Shown here piece by piece: positions 28,101 to 36,130 of a stretch of DNA of 64,000 nt. The notes beneath the pieces were generated by a model. It searched no databases and was not told where the DNA came from. It saw only the letters and a list, made by a program, of their open reading frames with translations. The position numbers and the translations under genes are program-made. The DNA comes from Rhizobium aethiopicum (lineage in GTDB: Bacteria; Pseudomonadota; Alphaproteobacteria; Rhizobiales; Rhizobiaceae), in contig NZ_FMAJ01000008.1 in assembly GCF_900094625.1 (NCBI RefSeq), forward strand, positions 124,001-188,000. The letters are read 5' to 3'. The first letter of the stretch is position 1. Each line of letters begins with the position of its first letter.

Positions 28101-28486
28101 GCACCATCCAGAACAAGGCGGCCGAGGAACAAACGCAGGAGCTTTACCTGCAGCAGACGCTGGAAACCCAGCAGGGCGAAAGCAATGACGGCGTGCGTCT
28201 GGCGCTCTATTTCAGCCGCAAGGCCTCCAGCATCACCTCGATCTATTCGATTCTCGGCGACAGGGCGCTCTATCAGGTCATCACGACGGCCTACAGCCTG
28301 CCGTCACAGATATCGGGCATGGACGTCGCCAAACAGGCCGATCTCATCAATCGCTTCGTCAAGCTCGAGGATCTCCAGGATCCGAAAAAGGTCGACAAGC
28401 TGCTGCGCCGCTTCACCGCGATGTACGACGTCCAGAACAGCACTCAGCAGTCGCCTGCCTTGCAGATCCTGACCGGCGGCGGCTAA
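25163..28486 (+). CDS. Giant multi-module DUF1217 protein
   Basis: About 1107 aa from the ATG at 25163, which gives the family-like start MITASLAYTILSKDM; a GTG at 25097 would add 22 residues. It is built from about ten copies of a 70-110-residue module. Each reads roughly YYxxxIxxVTNVDDLLAD, then an alpha-helical YGL stretch, LTDP, then FNFNADG. Module starts lie near 25260, 25590, 25960, 26240, 26530, 26810, 27080, 27410, 27845 and 28195. The last ends LLRRFTAMYD, like the C-terminus of DUF1217 proteins encoded in alphaproteobacterial flagellar clusters. No signal peptide is seen, and the inter-module linkers are Gln/Ala/Thr-rich. A structural or secreted role is possible; function unknown. 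Confidence 0.85.
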   Translation: MITASLAYTILSKDMTSSLNKVASQATVKKDAQYYADNINKVKDVDDFLGDYRLYSYAMKAYGLEDMTYAKAFMKKVLESDLTDPDSYANKLSDTRYREFAAAFNFNAPEKDVQTDAQEDELIGLYKQSFVDADKAAATESTYYSNNIDSVMTVDDLVNNTRLRTYVLKTFKIDPTYASKDFLRQVLTSDLSDPSSFVNTQGGDKYKALAAQFSFNADGTVTGTAQTASQKASVIETYTLNSQSVIIDNAVGSDVYYVGKTAADYNKAYYTAKIGTITNVDELVADSRLTSYIKTAYSMGADFTAAALRTVLTDPGYAQLMGFTDVYNAFNFKADGTISTTARAQTIAQSNKLKDAAASTGNYYTVTSQSSSITNVDDLLADSVLARYIKDAYGLGVNFSNAELKSILTDPAYAAAQGKAGPNADFNFNADGSINGSVIQTDAQRKSTTDKSAANATHFNGMIGNVTNVDDIMSDPVAVSYIRTSMQIADSVSDATLRTFLVDPAAASAQGYSDVHALFNFETDGSVATLYASQTAAQSASTDSKADDAAVYYQATIAGISDVDQLLADQKLNNFVRNAFGIPSTVTDLALRTILTDQSGTGTYADVAAAFNFKADGTLEDGMAAQTDGQITNIKIAATARTNDYSARMGTISNVDDLIADPAITNFLKSTYNLPFDISDADLKSILTDATAAAAAGYADLNADFNFAADGSLPAVSSIQTAAQAQATNDNYAARYDDEREEAIAEVASNYKRMMADSSGLLDFSEINSVNDFLRTNAAADFTKSNDNLPDPFHVALQAFGLTDQEVSRSMMRKILTSDAYDPDGYIASLKDERITNLARAFNFGPDGKAASPFQALPDATMAKYATDYKAHMTMLLKDGPVKDKAAKDATAEVDYFAKTMAKVKSLDDFLDDSRLTDLVLKANNLDPKDYDKATLKKIFTSDPDDKKSYLNATADARFKDIVAAFNFDKDGNLTRAKIGTIQNKAAEEQTQELYLQQTLETQQGESNDGVRLALYFSRKASSITSIYSILGDRALYQVITTAYSLPSQISGMDVAKQADLINRFVKLEDLQDPKKVDKLLRRFTAMYDVQNSTQQSPALQILTGGG

Positions 28487-28581
28487 TACGGCAGGCTTGA
28501 GGTGGTTCGAGCAACGGGGAATTGCTCCGAGTTTCCCACGATCAGTAGGCTCAAGCCAAAACGGCCACTGGTGCGGACGGC

Positions 28582-28722
28582 TGCCCCTCACCCTAACCCT
28601 CTCCCCGTAAACGGGGCGAGGGGACGTGCCCTGCGATGAGGTTGGCGGGAGACGGAGAGGCCGCGGCATATCCCCTTCGCCCCGCGTGCGGGGAGAAGGT
28701 GCCGGCAGGCGGATGAGGGGCA
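28582..28722. repeat. Rhizobial intergenic mosaic repeat (RIME-like), copy A
   Basis: 141-bp element starting TGCCCCTCACCCTAACCC and ending GGCGGATGAGGGGCA, with two internal GC hairpins (CCCCGTAAACGGGG; CCCCGCGTGCGGGG). Related copies lie at 61845-61981 and 63294-63432. It resembles the RIME elements described in rhizobia; the name is from memory. Confidence 0.75.
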
Positions 28723-28726
28723 AACC

Positions 28727-30163
28727 TCATATCTCGAGGCTGACGACCTTTCCCGGGTTCATGATACCAGCCGGGTCGAAGGCGCGCTTGATGCGGCGCA
28801 TCAGCTCGATTTCGATCGCCGGACGGATTGCCGCCAGTTCGTCGCGCTTCAGCTGGCCGATGCCGTGTTCGGCCGAGATCGAGCCGCCATGAGCGAGCAC
28901 CAGCCCATGCACGATATGGTTCATTTCGCGCCAGCGGGCGATGAAGGCGGCCTTGTCGGCGCCGATCGGCTGGGAAATATTGTAATGGATATTGCCGTCG
29001 CCCATGTGGCCGAAGGCGCAGATGCGCGCGCCCGGCATGGCCGCCATCACCGCTTTCTCCGCCTCGGCCATGAAATGCGGGATCTTCGACACCGGCACGG
29101 ACACGTCGTGTTTGATCGAACCGCCTTCCGGCTTCTGCGCGTCCGACATGCTCTCGCGCATATGCCAGATCGCCTTTTGCTGGGCAACGGAGGCGGCGAT
29201 CGCGGCGTCCTGCACCAGCCCGGCCTCGAAGCCCTGCTCCAGCACGCCATTCATCATCCGCTCCGCGGTTTCGGCCGAATCCGACGTCGAGATGTCGATC
29301 AGCACGTACCAGGGGTAGGCTGCTTCCAGCGGATCGCGCACACCGTCGATATGGCGCGTGGTGATCTCGACCCCGAAGCGCGGCATCAGTTCGAAACCGG
29401 TGAGCGAGGTGCCGCAGAGGCTGGCGGCAAGGTTGAAGAGGGCGAGCGCATCCTCGACCGAATGCAGGCCGGCAAACGCCACCTGATGGCCGAGCGGCTG
29501 GGGAAACAGCTTCAGCACCGCGCCGGTGATGATGCCGAGAGTGCCTTCCGCGCCGATGAAGAGATCGCGCAGATCGTAGCCGGTATTGTCCTTCTTCAGC
29601 TGGCGCAAGCCATCCCAGATCTCGCCGGTTGGCAACACCACTTCGAGGCCGAGGCAGAGCTGGCGCATATTGCCGTAGGCAAGCACGGCCGTGCCGCCGG
29701 CATTGGTGGAGAGATTGCCGCCGATGCGGCAGGAGCCTTCCGAGCCGAGCGACAGCGGAAAGAGCCGTCCATGCGCCTCGGCCGCCTTCTGCACATCGGC
29801 AAGGATCGCGCCGCCATCGGCGATCAGCACGTTCGCCACCGGGTCGACGTCGCGGATCCTCGTCATGCGTTCGAGCGAGAGGATAATGTCGGCCTGGCCC
29901 GTGCGCGGCGTCTGGCCGCCGACGAGACCGGTATTTCCGGTCTGCGGCACGATCGCCGTTCCGGTCTCGGTCGCAAGCTTCATGATCTCGGACACCTCCT
30001 CGACCGAACCGGGCTTCAAGAGGAGAGGGGAGGAGCCGTGATAGAGCCCGCGGTTTTCGATCAGGCGCGGCGCCAGATCGGCCTCGCCGCGCAGGGCGTA
30101 TTTCTCGCCGACGATTGCGGCGAAGCGGTCGAGAAGATCGGGGGAAATGCCATGGCTGCTCAT
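28727..30163 (-). CDS. FAD-linked oxidoreductase (D-lactate / D-2-hydroxyglutarate dehydrogenase type)
   Basis: 478 aa. An N-terminal PCMH-type FAD-binding domain includes PQTGNTGLVGGQTP and SEGSCRIGGNLSTNAGG. The C-terminal FAD-oxidase domain has the metal/substrate motif FGHMGDGNIHYN and SAEHGIGQLKRDELA. This is the GlcD / D-2-hydroxyacid dehydrogenase family; substrate specificity (D-lactate, glycolate or D-2-hydroxyglutarate) cannot be decided. The gene follows tsaC by 32 bp on the same strand and is probably in its operon. Confidence 0.9.
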   Translation of the reverse strand: MSSHGISPDLLDRFAAIVGEKYALRGEADLAPRLIENRGLYHGSSPLLLKPGSVEEVSEIMKLATETGTAIVPQTGNTGLVGGQTPRTGQADIILSLERMTRIRDVDPVANVLIADGGAILADVQKAAEAHGRLFPLSLGSEGSCRIGGNLSTNAGGTAVLAYGNMRQLCLGLEVVLPTGEIWDGLRQLKKDNTGYDLRDLFIGAEGTLGIITGAVLKLFPQPLGHQVAFAGLHSVEDALALFNLAASLCGTSLTGFELMPRFGVEITTRHIDGVRDPLEAAYPWYVLIDISTSDSAETAERMMNGVLEQGFEAGLVQDAAIAASVAQQKAIWHMRESMSDAQKPEGGSIKHDVSVPVSKIPHFMAEAEKAVMAAMPGARICAFGHMGDGNIHYNISQPIGADKAAFIARWREMNHIVHGLVLAHGGSISAEHGIGQLKRDELAAIRPAIEIELMRRIKRAFDPAGIMNPGKVVSLEI

Positions 30164-30195
30164 CAGGTCGATCCTCTGTTGCTCTATCGGATTTT

Positions 30196-31170
30196 TCAGT
30201 CGCGCGGGGCGGCAGCTCTTTGCAGGCGGTCGTTGATGGCTTCGCCGAGCCCGTCGTCCGGAATCGGCGCAAAGGCAATGCTCGAAACCCCGCTGGCGTC
30301 GGCCCGCTTCATATAGTCGAAAAGATTGGCCGCCGCTTCCGCCAGGTCCCCGCGCGGGCTGAGGTCGAGGACGATGCGTGCCGCCCGTGCGCCTTCGACC
30401 GCCGCACCGCCGAAGGCGATCAGCGCTTCGCCGGGTTCCACCGCCGTAACATTGAGGCGAACGCTCGCGCCCGGCGCATAATGCGAGGCGAGCATGCCCG
30501 GCGCCTCGATTGCCGCCGATGCCTTTTTTGCGCGCAGCAGCGGCTTGCCCGCGACGCGCTCGATCTCGCGTGCCGCCAGCCCGCCGGGCCGAAGCAGCCG
30601 CAGCCGGCCGCCCTCGGCCTTGACGATGGTCGATTCGACGCCGACGGCGCTCGGCCCGGCATCGAGGATCAGCGGGATTCTCGTCCCGAGATCGGCTTCG
30701 ACATGGGCCGCACTCGTCGCGCTGATGGCGCCTGATGTATTGGCGCTCGGAGCTGCGAGCGGCCGCCCGAAGGCGCCGATCAGCGTGCCGGCGAAGCCCT
30801 TGGGCACGCGAACCCCGACGCTGTCGAGACCGGCGGTCGCCAGCGCGTGGACCCGGCTTTCAGCCTTCAGCGGCAGTACCAGCGTCAGCGGGCCGGGCCA
30901 GAAGGCTTCGGCGAGTGCTCGCGACACGGGGTCGAACTCGGCGTGGCGTTCGGCCATCTCAAGGTCGGCCATATGGCAGATCAGCGGGTTGAAGCGTGGC
31001 CGGCCCTTTGTCTCGTAGATGCGGGTGATGGCTGCCGGATTGGTGGCATCAGCCGCAAGGCCGTAGACGGTCTCCGTCGGCATGGCGATGGCAAAGCCAT
31101 CGGAAAGAGCGGCGCAGGCAGCCTCGAGCGCCGCCTGCTTGTTTGCCTCTATATTGATGGTGCGTGCCAT
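30196..31170 (-). CDS. L-threonylcarbamoyladenylate synthase (TsaC/Sua5)
   Basis: 324 aa, so the long Sua5 form: a YrdC domain (residues ~10-200, with GFAIAMPTETVYGLAADATN and KGRPRFNPLI) plus a C-terminal Sua5 domain (~210-324). It makes threonylcarbamoyl-AMP from Thr, bicarbonate and ATP for the t6A37 modification of tRNA. SANTSGAISATSAAHV is a further conserved element. The first gene of a likely two-gene operon with the FAD-linked oxidoreductase. Confidence 0.95.
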   Translation of the reverse strand: MARTINIEANKQAALEAACAALSDGFAIAMPTETVYGLAADATNPAAITRIYETKGRPRFNPLICHMADLEMAERHAEFDPVSRALAEAFWPGPLTLVLPLKAESRVHALATAGLDSVGVRVPKGFAGTLIGAFGRPLAAPSANTSGAISATSAAHVEADLGTRIPLILDAGPSAVGVESTIVKAEGGRLRLLRPGGLAAREIERVAGKPLLRAKKASAAIEAPGMLASHYAPGASVRLNVTAVEPGEALIAFGGAAVEGARAARIVLDLSPRGDLAEAAANLFDYMKRADASGVSSIAFAPIPDDGLGEAINDRLQRAAAPRD

Positions 31171-31255
31171 GTGCTGCCCGGTATTTCGTTCCGGCAGTCA
31201 TTAGGCTTTCCGCTGCTTACGATCAATCGCGTTGTTGAATCCGGTTCGACAGGGT

Positions 31256-31864
31256 TCAGAGTTGGCGGATGATTTCGCGCAGCTGTTCGTTGCCGGCGCC
31301 GAGCAGCAGAATGTTTCGGATCGCCGCCTGGGGATCGTGGGTGCGGAAGAGCAGCCCGTTGCCGCGCACCGAGCGGTCGATGGCCATCTTTTCAGACGAA
31401 TCCTCCCCCGGTTTGATCGCGACGGCGAAATACATGCGCGAATAGCCGACATCGATACGTTCGAAGAAGTTGTCGTTGTCGCCGATGTCGGAATAGAAAT
31501 TGGCGATATAGAAGGCCCAGCTCACCTCTTCGTAGCGGGCGAATTTCGTCCGTGAGGCGGTGACGTGGCAATAGCCGAGATGCGGGCTGTCCTGCAGCGT
31601 CCGGTGAAAGATCATCTTCGGAAACTGGATCGAGTGGTGGAAGCCGTTGATGTGCTGATGCGTTTTCTCGCCGGCCACCTGCAGCTTGCGCCCGGTCTTC
31701 GCGGCGACCTCGTCATGGGTGAGATAGCGCTTTTCCTCTGCCAGCCAGTGCCGCCGCTCACGCGGGATGCGGCCGGTCCGCAGGAATTCGGAGTGCGCAG
31801 CGACCAGCTGCCGCTCCTGCGGCCGGATTACTTCTTTCGCGTCGAAATAGCGGAGTCTGGCCAT
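31256..31864 (-). CDS. Hypothetical protein, soluble
   Basis: 202 aa with no signal peptide or membrane helix. It is rich in His and aromatic residues in the middle (KTHQHINGFHHSIQFPKMIF, YCHVTASRTKFARYEEVSW). I do not recognise a family with certainty. Coding is supported by uninterrupted length and third-position GC bias. It is divergent from the Rieske oxygenase gene across about 400 bp; a functional link is not shown. Confidence 0.65.
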   Translation of the reverse strand: MARLRYFDAKEVIRPQERQLVAAHSEFLRTGRIPRERRHWLAEEKRYLTHDEVAAKTGRKLQVAGEKTHQHINGFHHSIQFPKMIFHRTLQDSPHLGYCHVTASRTKFARYEEVSWAFYIANFYSDIGDNDNFFERIDVGYSRMYFAVAIKPGEDSSEKMAIDRSVRGNGLLFRTHDPQAAIRNILLLGAGNEQLREIIRQL

Positions 31865-32266
31865 GGTTTACGTGCTTCGTCGGTCTCGGATCGACAGCAG
31901 GATAGGATTGTATGCTTAACGCGGTGTTAAGAAGCGGCTGGTGCATCGGGCGGACACCGTCGATGTCGTAAATGCGACAATCGTCGACATCCGAGGGCTT
32001 CCCTCTTTGCCGATCCGGTCTTTACGCAATGTCGCAATTGACGATAATTGCCGCAGAGTCGGACGATTGGATTGACGGCGAGGGCTGCCTGAGGCCTTGC
32101 AGCATGCTGTCGTCAATTTCGAAGCCGATGTCGCATTACAACCAAGCGGCAGGAATGCCAGGTGATTAAATGGCGCCATGAACAATTCTCCCGCCGGAGA
32201 AGGAAGCAGGCGCGCTTCCATAGCTTTCCGCTTGAAGGCGGCAGCCGGGTGCACGAGGACACGAAG
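31865..32266. promoter_or_regulatory. Divergent control region upstream of the Rieske oxygenase gene
   Basis: About 400 bp with no gene. The motif TGTCGCA/TGTCGTA recurs at 31964, 32030 and 32129, with an inverted copy TGCGACA at 31973-31979; the first pair forms TGTCG-N6-CGACA. Repeated motifs at this spacing could be AraC-type regulator sites. Confidence 0.35.
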
Positions 32267-33511
32267 ATGGATATTCGCAGCAACGTTTTACGTCAGCTCA
32301 AGAACCGCCGTGAGGGCTTCAGCCTCGAACAGCCGTTCTATATCGACGAGGATTATTTCAAGCTCGACATGGAGATGATCTACTATCGCGACTGGCTGTT
32401 CATCGGCCATGATTGCGAACTGCCGAAGGCGGGTGCCTATTTCACCGTCCAGATCGGCAGCTATCCGGTCGTCATCGTCCGCGGCCGAGACAATGTCATC
32501 CGCGCTTTCCACAACAGCTGTCGCCATCGCGGCTCGCGCGTCTGCACGAAGGAGCATGGCTCTTCCGTGCGCCTCGTCTGCCCCTATCATCAGTGGACTT
32601 ACGATCTCGACGGCAAACTGGCCTTTGCCCGTCACATGGGCGACGATTTCGACAAAACGGGCTTCAACCTGAAGCCCGTTCATTGCGAAAGCGTCGCAGG
32701 CTACATTTTTATCTGCCTCGCAGACGCCGCCCCGGATTTCAAGCCGGTGCGCGACAAGATCGAGCCCTATATGGCGCCGCACCGGATAGGCGAGACCAAG
32801 GTCGCTTTCCAGAGCACGATCATCGAGAAGGGCAACTGGAAGCTCGTCTGGGAAAACAACCGCGAGTGCTACCACTGCGCCGCCAATCACCCGGAACTCT
32901 GCCGCACCTATCCCGAGGCGCCGAGCGTCACCGGCACGGATGGCGGCGCCGACGATCCGGAGATTGCCGGTCATTGGGCGCGCTGCGAGGCCGCCGGCCT
33001 GCCGAGCAAGTTCCAGATTTCGCCGGACGGTCAGTTCCGCACCGCCCGCATGCCGTTGATCGAGGATGCCGAGAGCTACACCATGTCGGGCAAGCCCGCC
33101 GTCCAGCGACGGATCGCCGACGACATCTCGATTAGCCATATCGGCACCATGCTGCTTTTCCACTACCCGACGACCTGGAACCATCTGCTCGGCGACCATG
33201 CCATCTCCTTCCGGGTGCTGCCGCTCAGCGCCAACGAGACGGCGGTGACGACCAAGTGGCTGGTCCACAAGGACGCCGTCGAGGGCGTTGATTACAATCT
33301 CGAGGAACTGACCCACGTCTGGACCGAGACCAACGACCAGGACCGCCGGATCGTCGAGGAAAATGCCTTCGGCATCCACTCGCCCGCCTATGAGCCCGGC
33401 CCCTATTCCGGCCTGCACGAAGGCGGCGTCATGCAGTTCCTCGAATGGTACTCGAACTTCATGGTGAACCGCCTGCAGGGCGACAAGGCGAAAATCTCCG
33501 CCGTTGCCTGA
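32267..33511 (+). CDS. Rieske-type aromatic-ring/betaine oxygenase, GbcA-like
   Basis: 414 aa from the ATG at 32267 (GAGGA upstream); an earlier in-frame start at 32162 lacks family support. The Rieske [2Fe-2S] ligands are C85-x-H87 and C105-x2-H108 (CRHRG, CPYHQW). The mononuclear iron site is H203-x4-H208 in ECYHCAANHPE, with an Asp later in the catalytic domain expected but not assigned. The sequence is most like the alpha subunit of glycine-betaine monooxygenase (GbcA) or stachydrine demethylase, which demethylate quaternary amines. Such enzymes need a ferredoxin reductase (GbcB); none is encoded nearby. Confidence 0.85.
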   Translation: MDIRSNVLRQLKNRREGFSLEQPFYIDEDYFKLDMEMIYYRDWLFIGHDCELPKAGAYFTVQIGSYPVVIVRGRDNVIRAFHNSCRHRGSRVCTKEHGSSVRLVCPYHQWTYDLDGKLAFARHMGDDFDKTGFNLKPVHCESVAGYIFICLADAAPDFKPVRDKIEPYMAPHRIGETKVAFQSTIIEKGNWKLVWENNRECYHCAANHPELCRTYPEAPSVTGTDGGADDPEIAGHWARCEAAGLPSKFQISPDGQFRTARMPLIEDAESYTMSGKPAVQRRIADDISISHIGTMLLFHYPTTWNHLLGDHAISFRVLPLSANETAVTTKWLVHKDAVEGVDYNLEELTHVWTETNDQDRRIVEENAFGIHSPAYEPGPYSGLHEGGVMQFLEWYSNFMVNRLQGDKAKISAVA

Positions 33512-33548
33512 CCGCTGCCGTTTAGCCACGGTTCAGTTCCGCTCATTC

Positions 33549-33574
33549 AAAAGCAGCCGGTCCCGGCCGCTTTT
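33549..33574 (+). terminator. Terminator after the Rieske oxygenase gene
   Basis: AAAAGCAGCC / GGCCGCTTTT stem with one A-C mismatch around a GGTCCC-type loop, ending in TTTT, 38 bp after the stop codon. Confidence 0.6.
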
Positions 33575-33638
33575 GGAACCATTCGCGCCCCCATACGTTG
33601 CAGGGCAGGCGGTGATCGCCGTTGAATGGGAGAGAGAA

Positions 33639-34130
33639 ATGATCGGGCTGAGAAACAAGATGGCGACCGCGGTTCTGGCCGTTGCCGTCGTGCTGACGAG
33701 CTTCGTGCCGTCACAGGCAATACAGATGCCGGCCGCGCCGAAGGTTGAAAAATCCTCGGCTGTCGAGAATGTCCAGTACTATTACCGCGATTATTATCGG
33801 CGGCCCTATCGTCGTGATTATTACCGGCCCGGCTATCGCCCCGGCGCCTACTACCGACCCGGTTGGTATGGCGGCTATCGCGGTTATTCCTATTACCGCC
33901 CCGGCTATCGCCGTTATAACGGCTACTGGTACCCGCTCGCCGCCTTCGGCGCCGGCGCGGTCATCGGCGGCGCCATCGCCGCCCAGCCGCGCTACGTTGC
34001 GCCCGCACCGCGCATGGGTTCGTCTCACGTCGCCTGGTGTGCGAACCGCTACCGTTCCTATCGCGCCTACGACAATACGTTCCAGCCCTATAACGGCCCA
34101 CGCCAGCAGTGCTATTCGCCGTATCGATAG
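33639..34130 (+). CDS. BA14K family secreted protein with Tyr/Arg-rich linker
   Basis: 163 aa from the ATG at 33639 (GGGAGAGA upstream). A signal peptide (MATAVLAVAVVLTSFVPSQA region) is followed by a low-complexity section rich in Tyr, Arg, Pro and Gly (repeats like YYRPGYRPG). A hydrophobic Gly/Ala segment (FGAGAVIGGAIAA) comes next, then a BA14K-like C-terminal domain: HVAWCANRYRSYRAYDNTFQ...GPRQQCYSPY, with its two Cys. BA14K is a Brucella immunoreactive lectin-like protein; rhizobia carry many paralogues. Export to the envelope is likely. Confidence 0.88.
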   Translation: MIGLRNKMATAVLAVAVVLTSFVPSQAIQMPAAPKVEKSSAVENVQYYYRDYYRRPYRRDYYRPGYRPGAYYRPGWYGGYRGYSYYRPGYRRYNGYWYPLAAFGAGAVIGGAIAAQPRYVAPAPRMGSSHVAWCANRYRSYRAYDNTFQPYNGPRQQCYSPYR

Positions 34131-34141
34131 GCCCCGAATGC

Positions 34142-34187
34142 TGCCCCTCACCTAACCTTCTCCCGGAAACGGGAGAGGGGACGGGCC
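34142..34187. repeat. RIME-like repeat, partial copy
   Basis: Left end only: TGCCCCTCACCTAACCTTCT followed by the small hairpin TCCCGGAAACGGGA and GAGGGGACGGGCC. It corresponds to the first 45 bp of the copy at 28582. Confidence 0.6.
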
Positions 34188-34260
34188 AAACGTGCGGAGC
34201 GGAGCGATCGGGCGGCGGCATGAAGGAGCCCGTGAACGGATTTCATAGCCGGCTGCGAAC

Positions 34261-34524
34261 TCAGTGAACGACGGTAATCACCGGAATGCCTGCTTCCTTG
34301 GCAGCACTGATCAGCGCTTCTCGCGCGTCCTCAGCCGGAAGGTCCCCGTGGATGGCATCTCGGCAAGCCTTCACCGCTGTAAGATATTCTTCGCCGTCGT
34401 CGAGTGGCCAGCAAGCCGTCAGCAGCTGCGCCGCATCCCAAAGGCTCGCGACAAGTATGTATTTTTCCGGCCCGTCTACAACGAGCATCAGAGGGCTGAA
34501 TTCTCCAGGTGTGTGCCACTTCAT
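34261..34524 (-). CDS. DUF982 domain protein
   Basis: 87 aa from the ATG at 34524, chosen because GGGGAGG lies 8 bp upstream. DUF982 features are WHTPGEFSPLMLVVDGPEKY near the N-terminus, ASLWDAAQLLTACWP and KACRDAIHGDLPAEDAREAL. These small cytoplasmic proteins are common in Rhizobium and have no known function. Longer in-frame extensions to 34746 are not supported. Confidence 0.8.
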   Translation of the reverse strand: MKWHTPGEFSPLMLVVDGPEKYILVASLWDAAQLLTACWPLDDGEEYLTAVKACRDAIHGDLPAEDAREALISAAKEAGIPVITVVH

Positions 34525-34927
34525 GACATTAGGCCTCCCCACGGTGAACATATTAGTAACCGTGCAAGAACCGTTCCGGGCGGGTGGTGGCATGAACCAG
34601 CTCATCACCCGCGCATCGATCGCTGACATTGTCCGCCATCGCCGAGGCCAGAAATTAGATTGCCGAAGCGTCGCAAAGCTGACGGTGGCCGCCTCCCGCA
34701 TGATGCGATAGGGGCAACGCCGCTGCGTCGGCGGCGGATAACCCACCCTCCGTCATCCTCGCCTTGAGCCGAGGATCCATCCCCAGTGCTGATGGAGGAG
34801 GCCTACGTTTATCCGCGGGTCAAGCCCGAGGATGAAGGAGTGTTGGGTGAGCTCTGTGGCAAGTACCGCGGCGTTTGATGGTATGGAAGCGACTGCGCGT
34901 CCCCACAGTCACGTCGAACTCTCACCC
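34525..34927. other. Intergenic region between DUF982 and zntB genes
   Basis: About 400 bp. It contains one palindromic repeat pair (34748-34840). Apart from the DUF982 promoter, nothing else is recognised. Confidence 0.5.
34748..34840. repeat. Dispersed palindromic repeat, copy 2
   Basis: Starts CTCCGTCATCCTCGCCTTGA, ends with the inverted arm CGGGTCAAGCCCGAGGATGA. Flanked by ACCCA and TGGGT. Same family as 15301-15485. Confidence 0.7.
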
Positions 34928-35923
34928 TCAAAGAATATTCACCCGCCGCAGCAGCCACCAGGCGAAGGCGATTGAGCCGATGATCAGGATGAAGGCATAT
35001 TCCGTGCCGTAGTCGCCGACGGCAAACGGCAGGTTGGCGGTGTTCATGCCGAAGAAACCCGTCACCAGCGTCGGCGGCAGCAGGAAGGCCGTCATGATCG
35101 ACAGCAGATAGAGGTGGCGGTTAGTCTCGGAGGATTGTTTCGAATCGATTTCTTCGTGCAGCAGGCGGGCCCGGTCCTGCAGGGCATAGACATCGTGGTC
35201 GACCGTTTCCAGCCGGCTCGTCAGCCGCCGCGCCACATCGTCGAAACCGAAGGGCATCTCGTCTTCGTCGGCTGCGGCCGCGCGGCGCATCAGCGCCAGC
35301 ACTGTGCGCAGATGCCGGTGCAGCCGCACCACGGTTCGTCGAACCGGCGCCAGCCGCCGGCGCTCGTCGCGGGGGGCGTTGTCGTAGACGATATCCTCGA
35401 TCTGGTTCAGCTCTTCGGTGAGCTCGATGACGATTGCGATCAGCGTGCGCTGGAATTCGATTACCAGCAGTTCGAAGAGATCGACCGGCCGCGAGAATTT
35501 GCCCGGATTCTTCTCTATCAGCGTGCGCGCCCGCTCGACGCTGCGCAGCGGCTGCAGCCTTGTGGTGATGATGAAGCGGTCGGACATGGCGAAATGCAGC
35601 CAGCCGAGATTGTTGGTGTCCTGGGCGAAATCGCGCTGGCAGTCGACGAGCGTGCCGTAGAGCATCTGCTCGTCGACGGTCAGGGCCGCATGCGTGTCAT
35701 GCGTCGTCAACGCCGATTTCGCCTCCTCCGTCAGTCCTTCGAGCGTCTCGAGCAGGGCCGGCACACGGGCGTCGACGAGGTTGAGGTGCAGCCAGTAGAA
35801 ACAGTTGTCGGCGGTCAGGTCCGCCACCGTCGCGCTGTTGTTCAGCCGCACCGCCGTTTTTTCATCCGGTGAGAAGCGATACGCCCAGACAAAACCGGGT
35901 ATGTTGACGGGCAATGTATCCAT
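34928..35923 (-). CDS. zntB: CorA-family zinc transporter ZntB
   Basis: 331 aa. A large cytoplasmic N-terminal domain is followed by two C-terminal membrane helices, with the signature GMN (in TGFFGMNTANLPF) at the end of the first. The N-terminal start (PGFVWAYRFSPDEKTAVRL) and length match ZntB rather than CorA proper. ZntB transports Zn2+ across the inner membrane, probably coupled to protons. Transcribed alone, divergent from the acyl-CoA dehydrogenase gene. Confidence 0.9.
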   Translation of the reverse strand: MDTLPVNIPGFVWAYRFSPDEKTAVRLNNSATVADLTADNCFYWLHLNLVDARVPALLETLEGLTEEAKSALTTHDTHAALTVDEQMLYGTLVDCQRDFAQDTNNLGWLHFAMSDRFIITTRLQPLRSVERARTLIEKNPGKFSRPVDLFELLVIEFQRTLIAIVIELTEELNQIEDIVYDNAPRDERRRLAPVRRTVVRLHRHLRTVLALMRRAAAADEDEMPFGFDDVARRLTSRLETVDHDVYALQDRARLLHEEIDSKQSSETNRHLYLLSIMTAFLLPPTLVTGFFGMNTANLPFAVGDYGTEYAFILIIGSIAFAWWLLRRVNIL

Positions 35924-36130
35924 TGGTCGCCGATCCTTTGCGAGGGCGATAAATTATCCTGCGTTTCTCAATGCCGTCCATGTGTGCAACTGTGCAAGAG
36001 CAAAGCGCCATGACGGCCAATTATCACATGGTGGCGCGTGAATGGAAATTGACGTTTACGTAAAAATCAACTAGCCCTTGCCAGGGAGTGGCTTGCATGA
36101 GGTGCAGGCCGGTCCCACGGAGGAGGAAGC

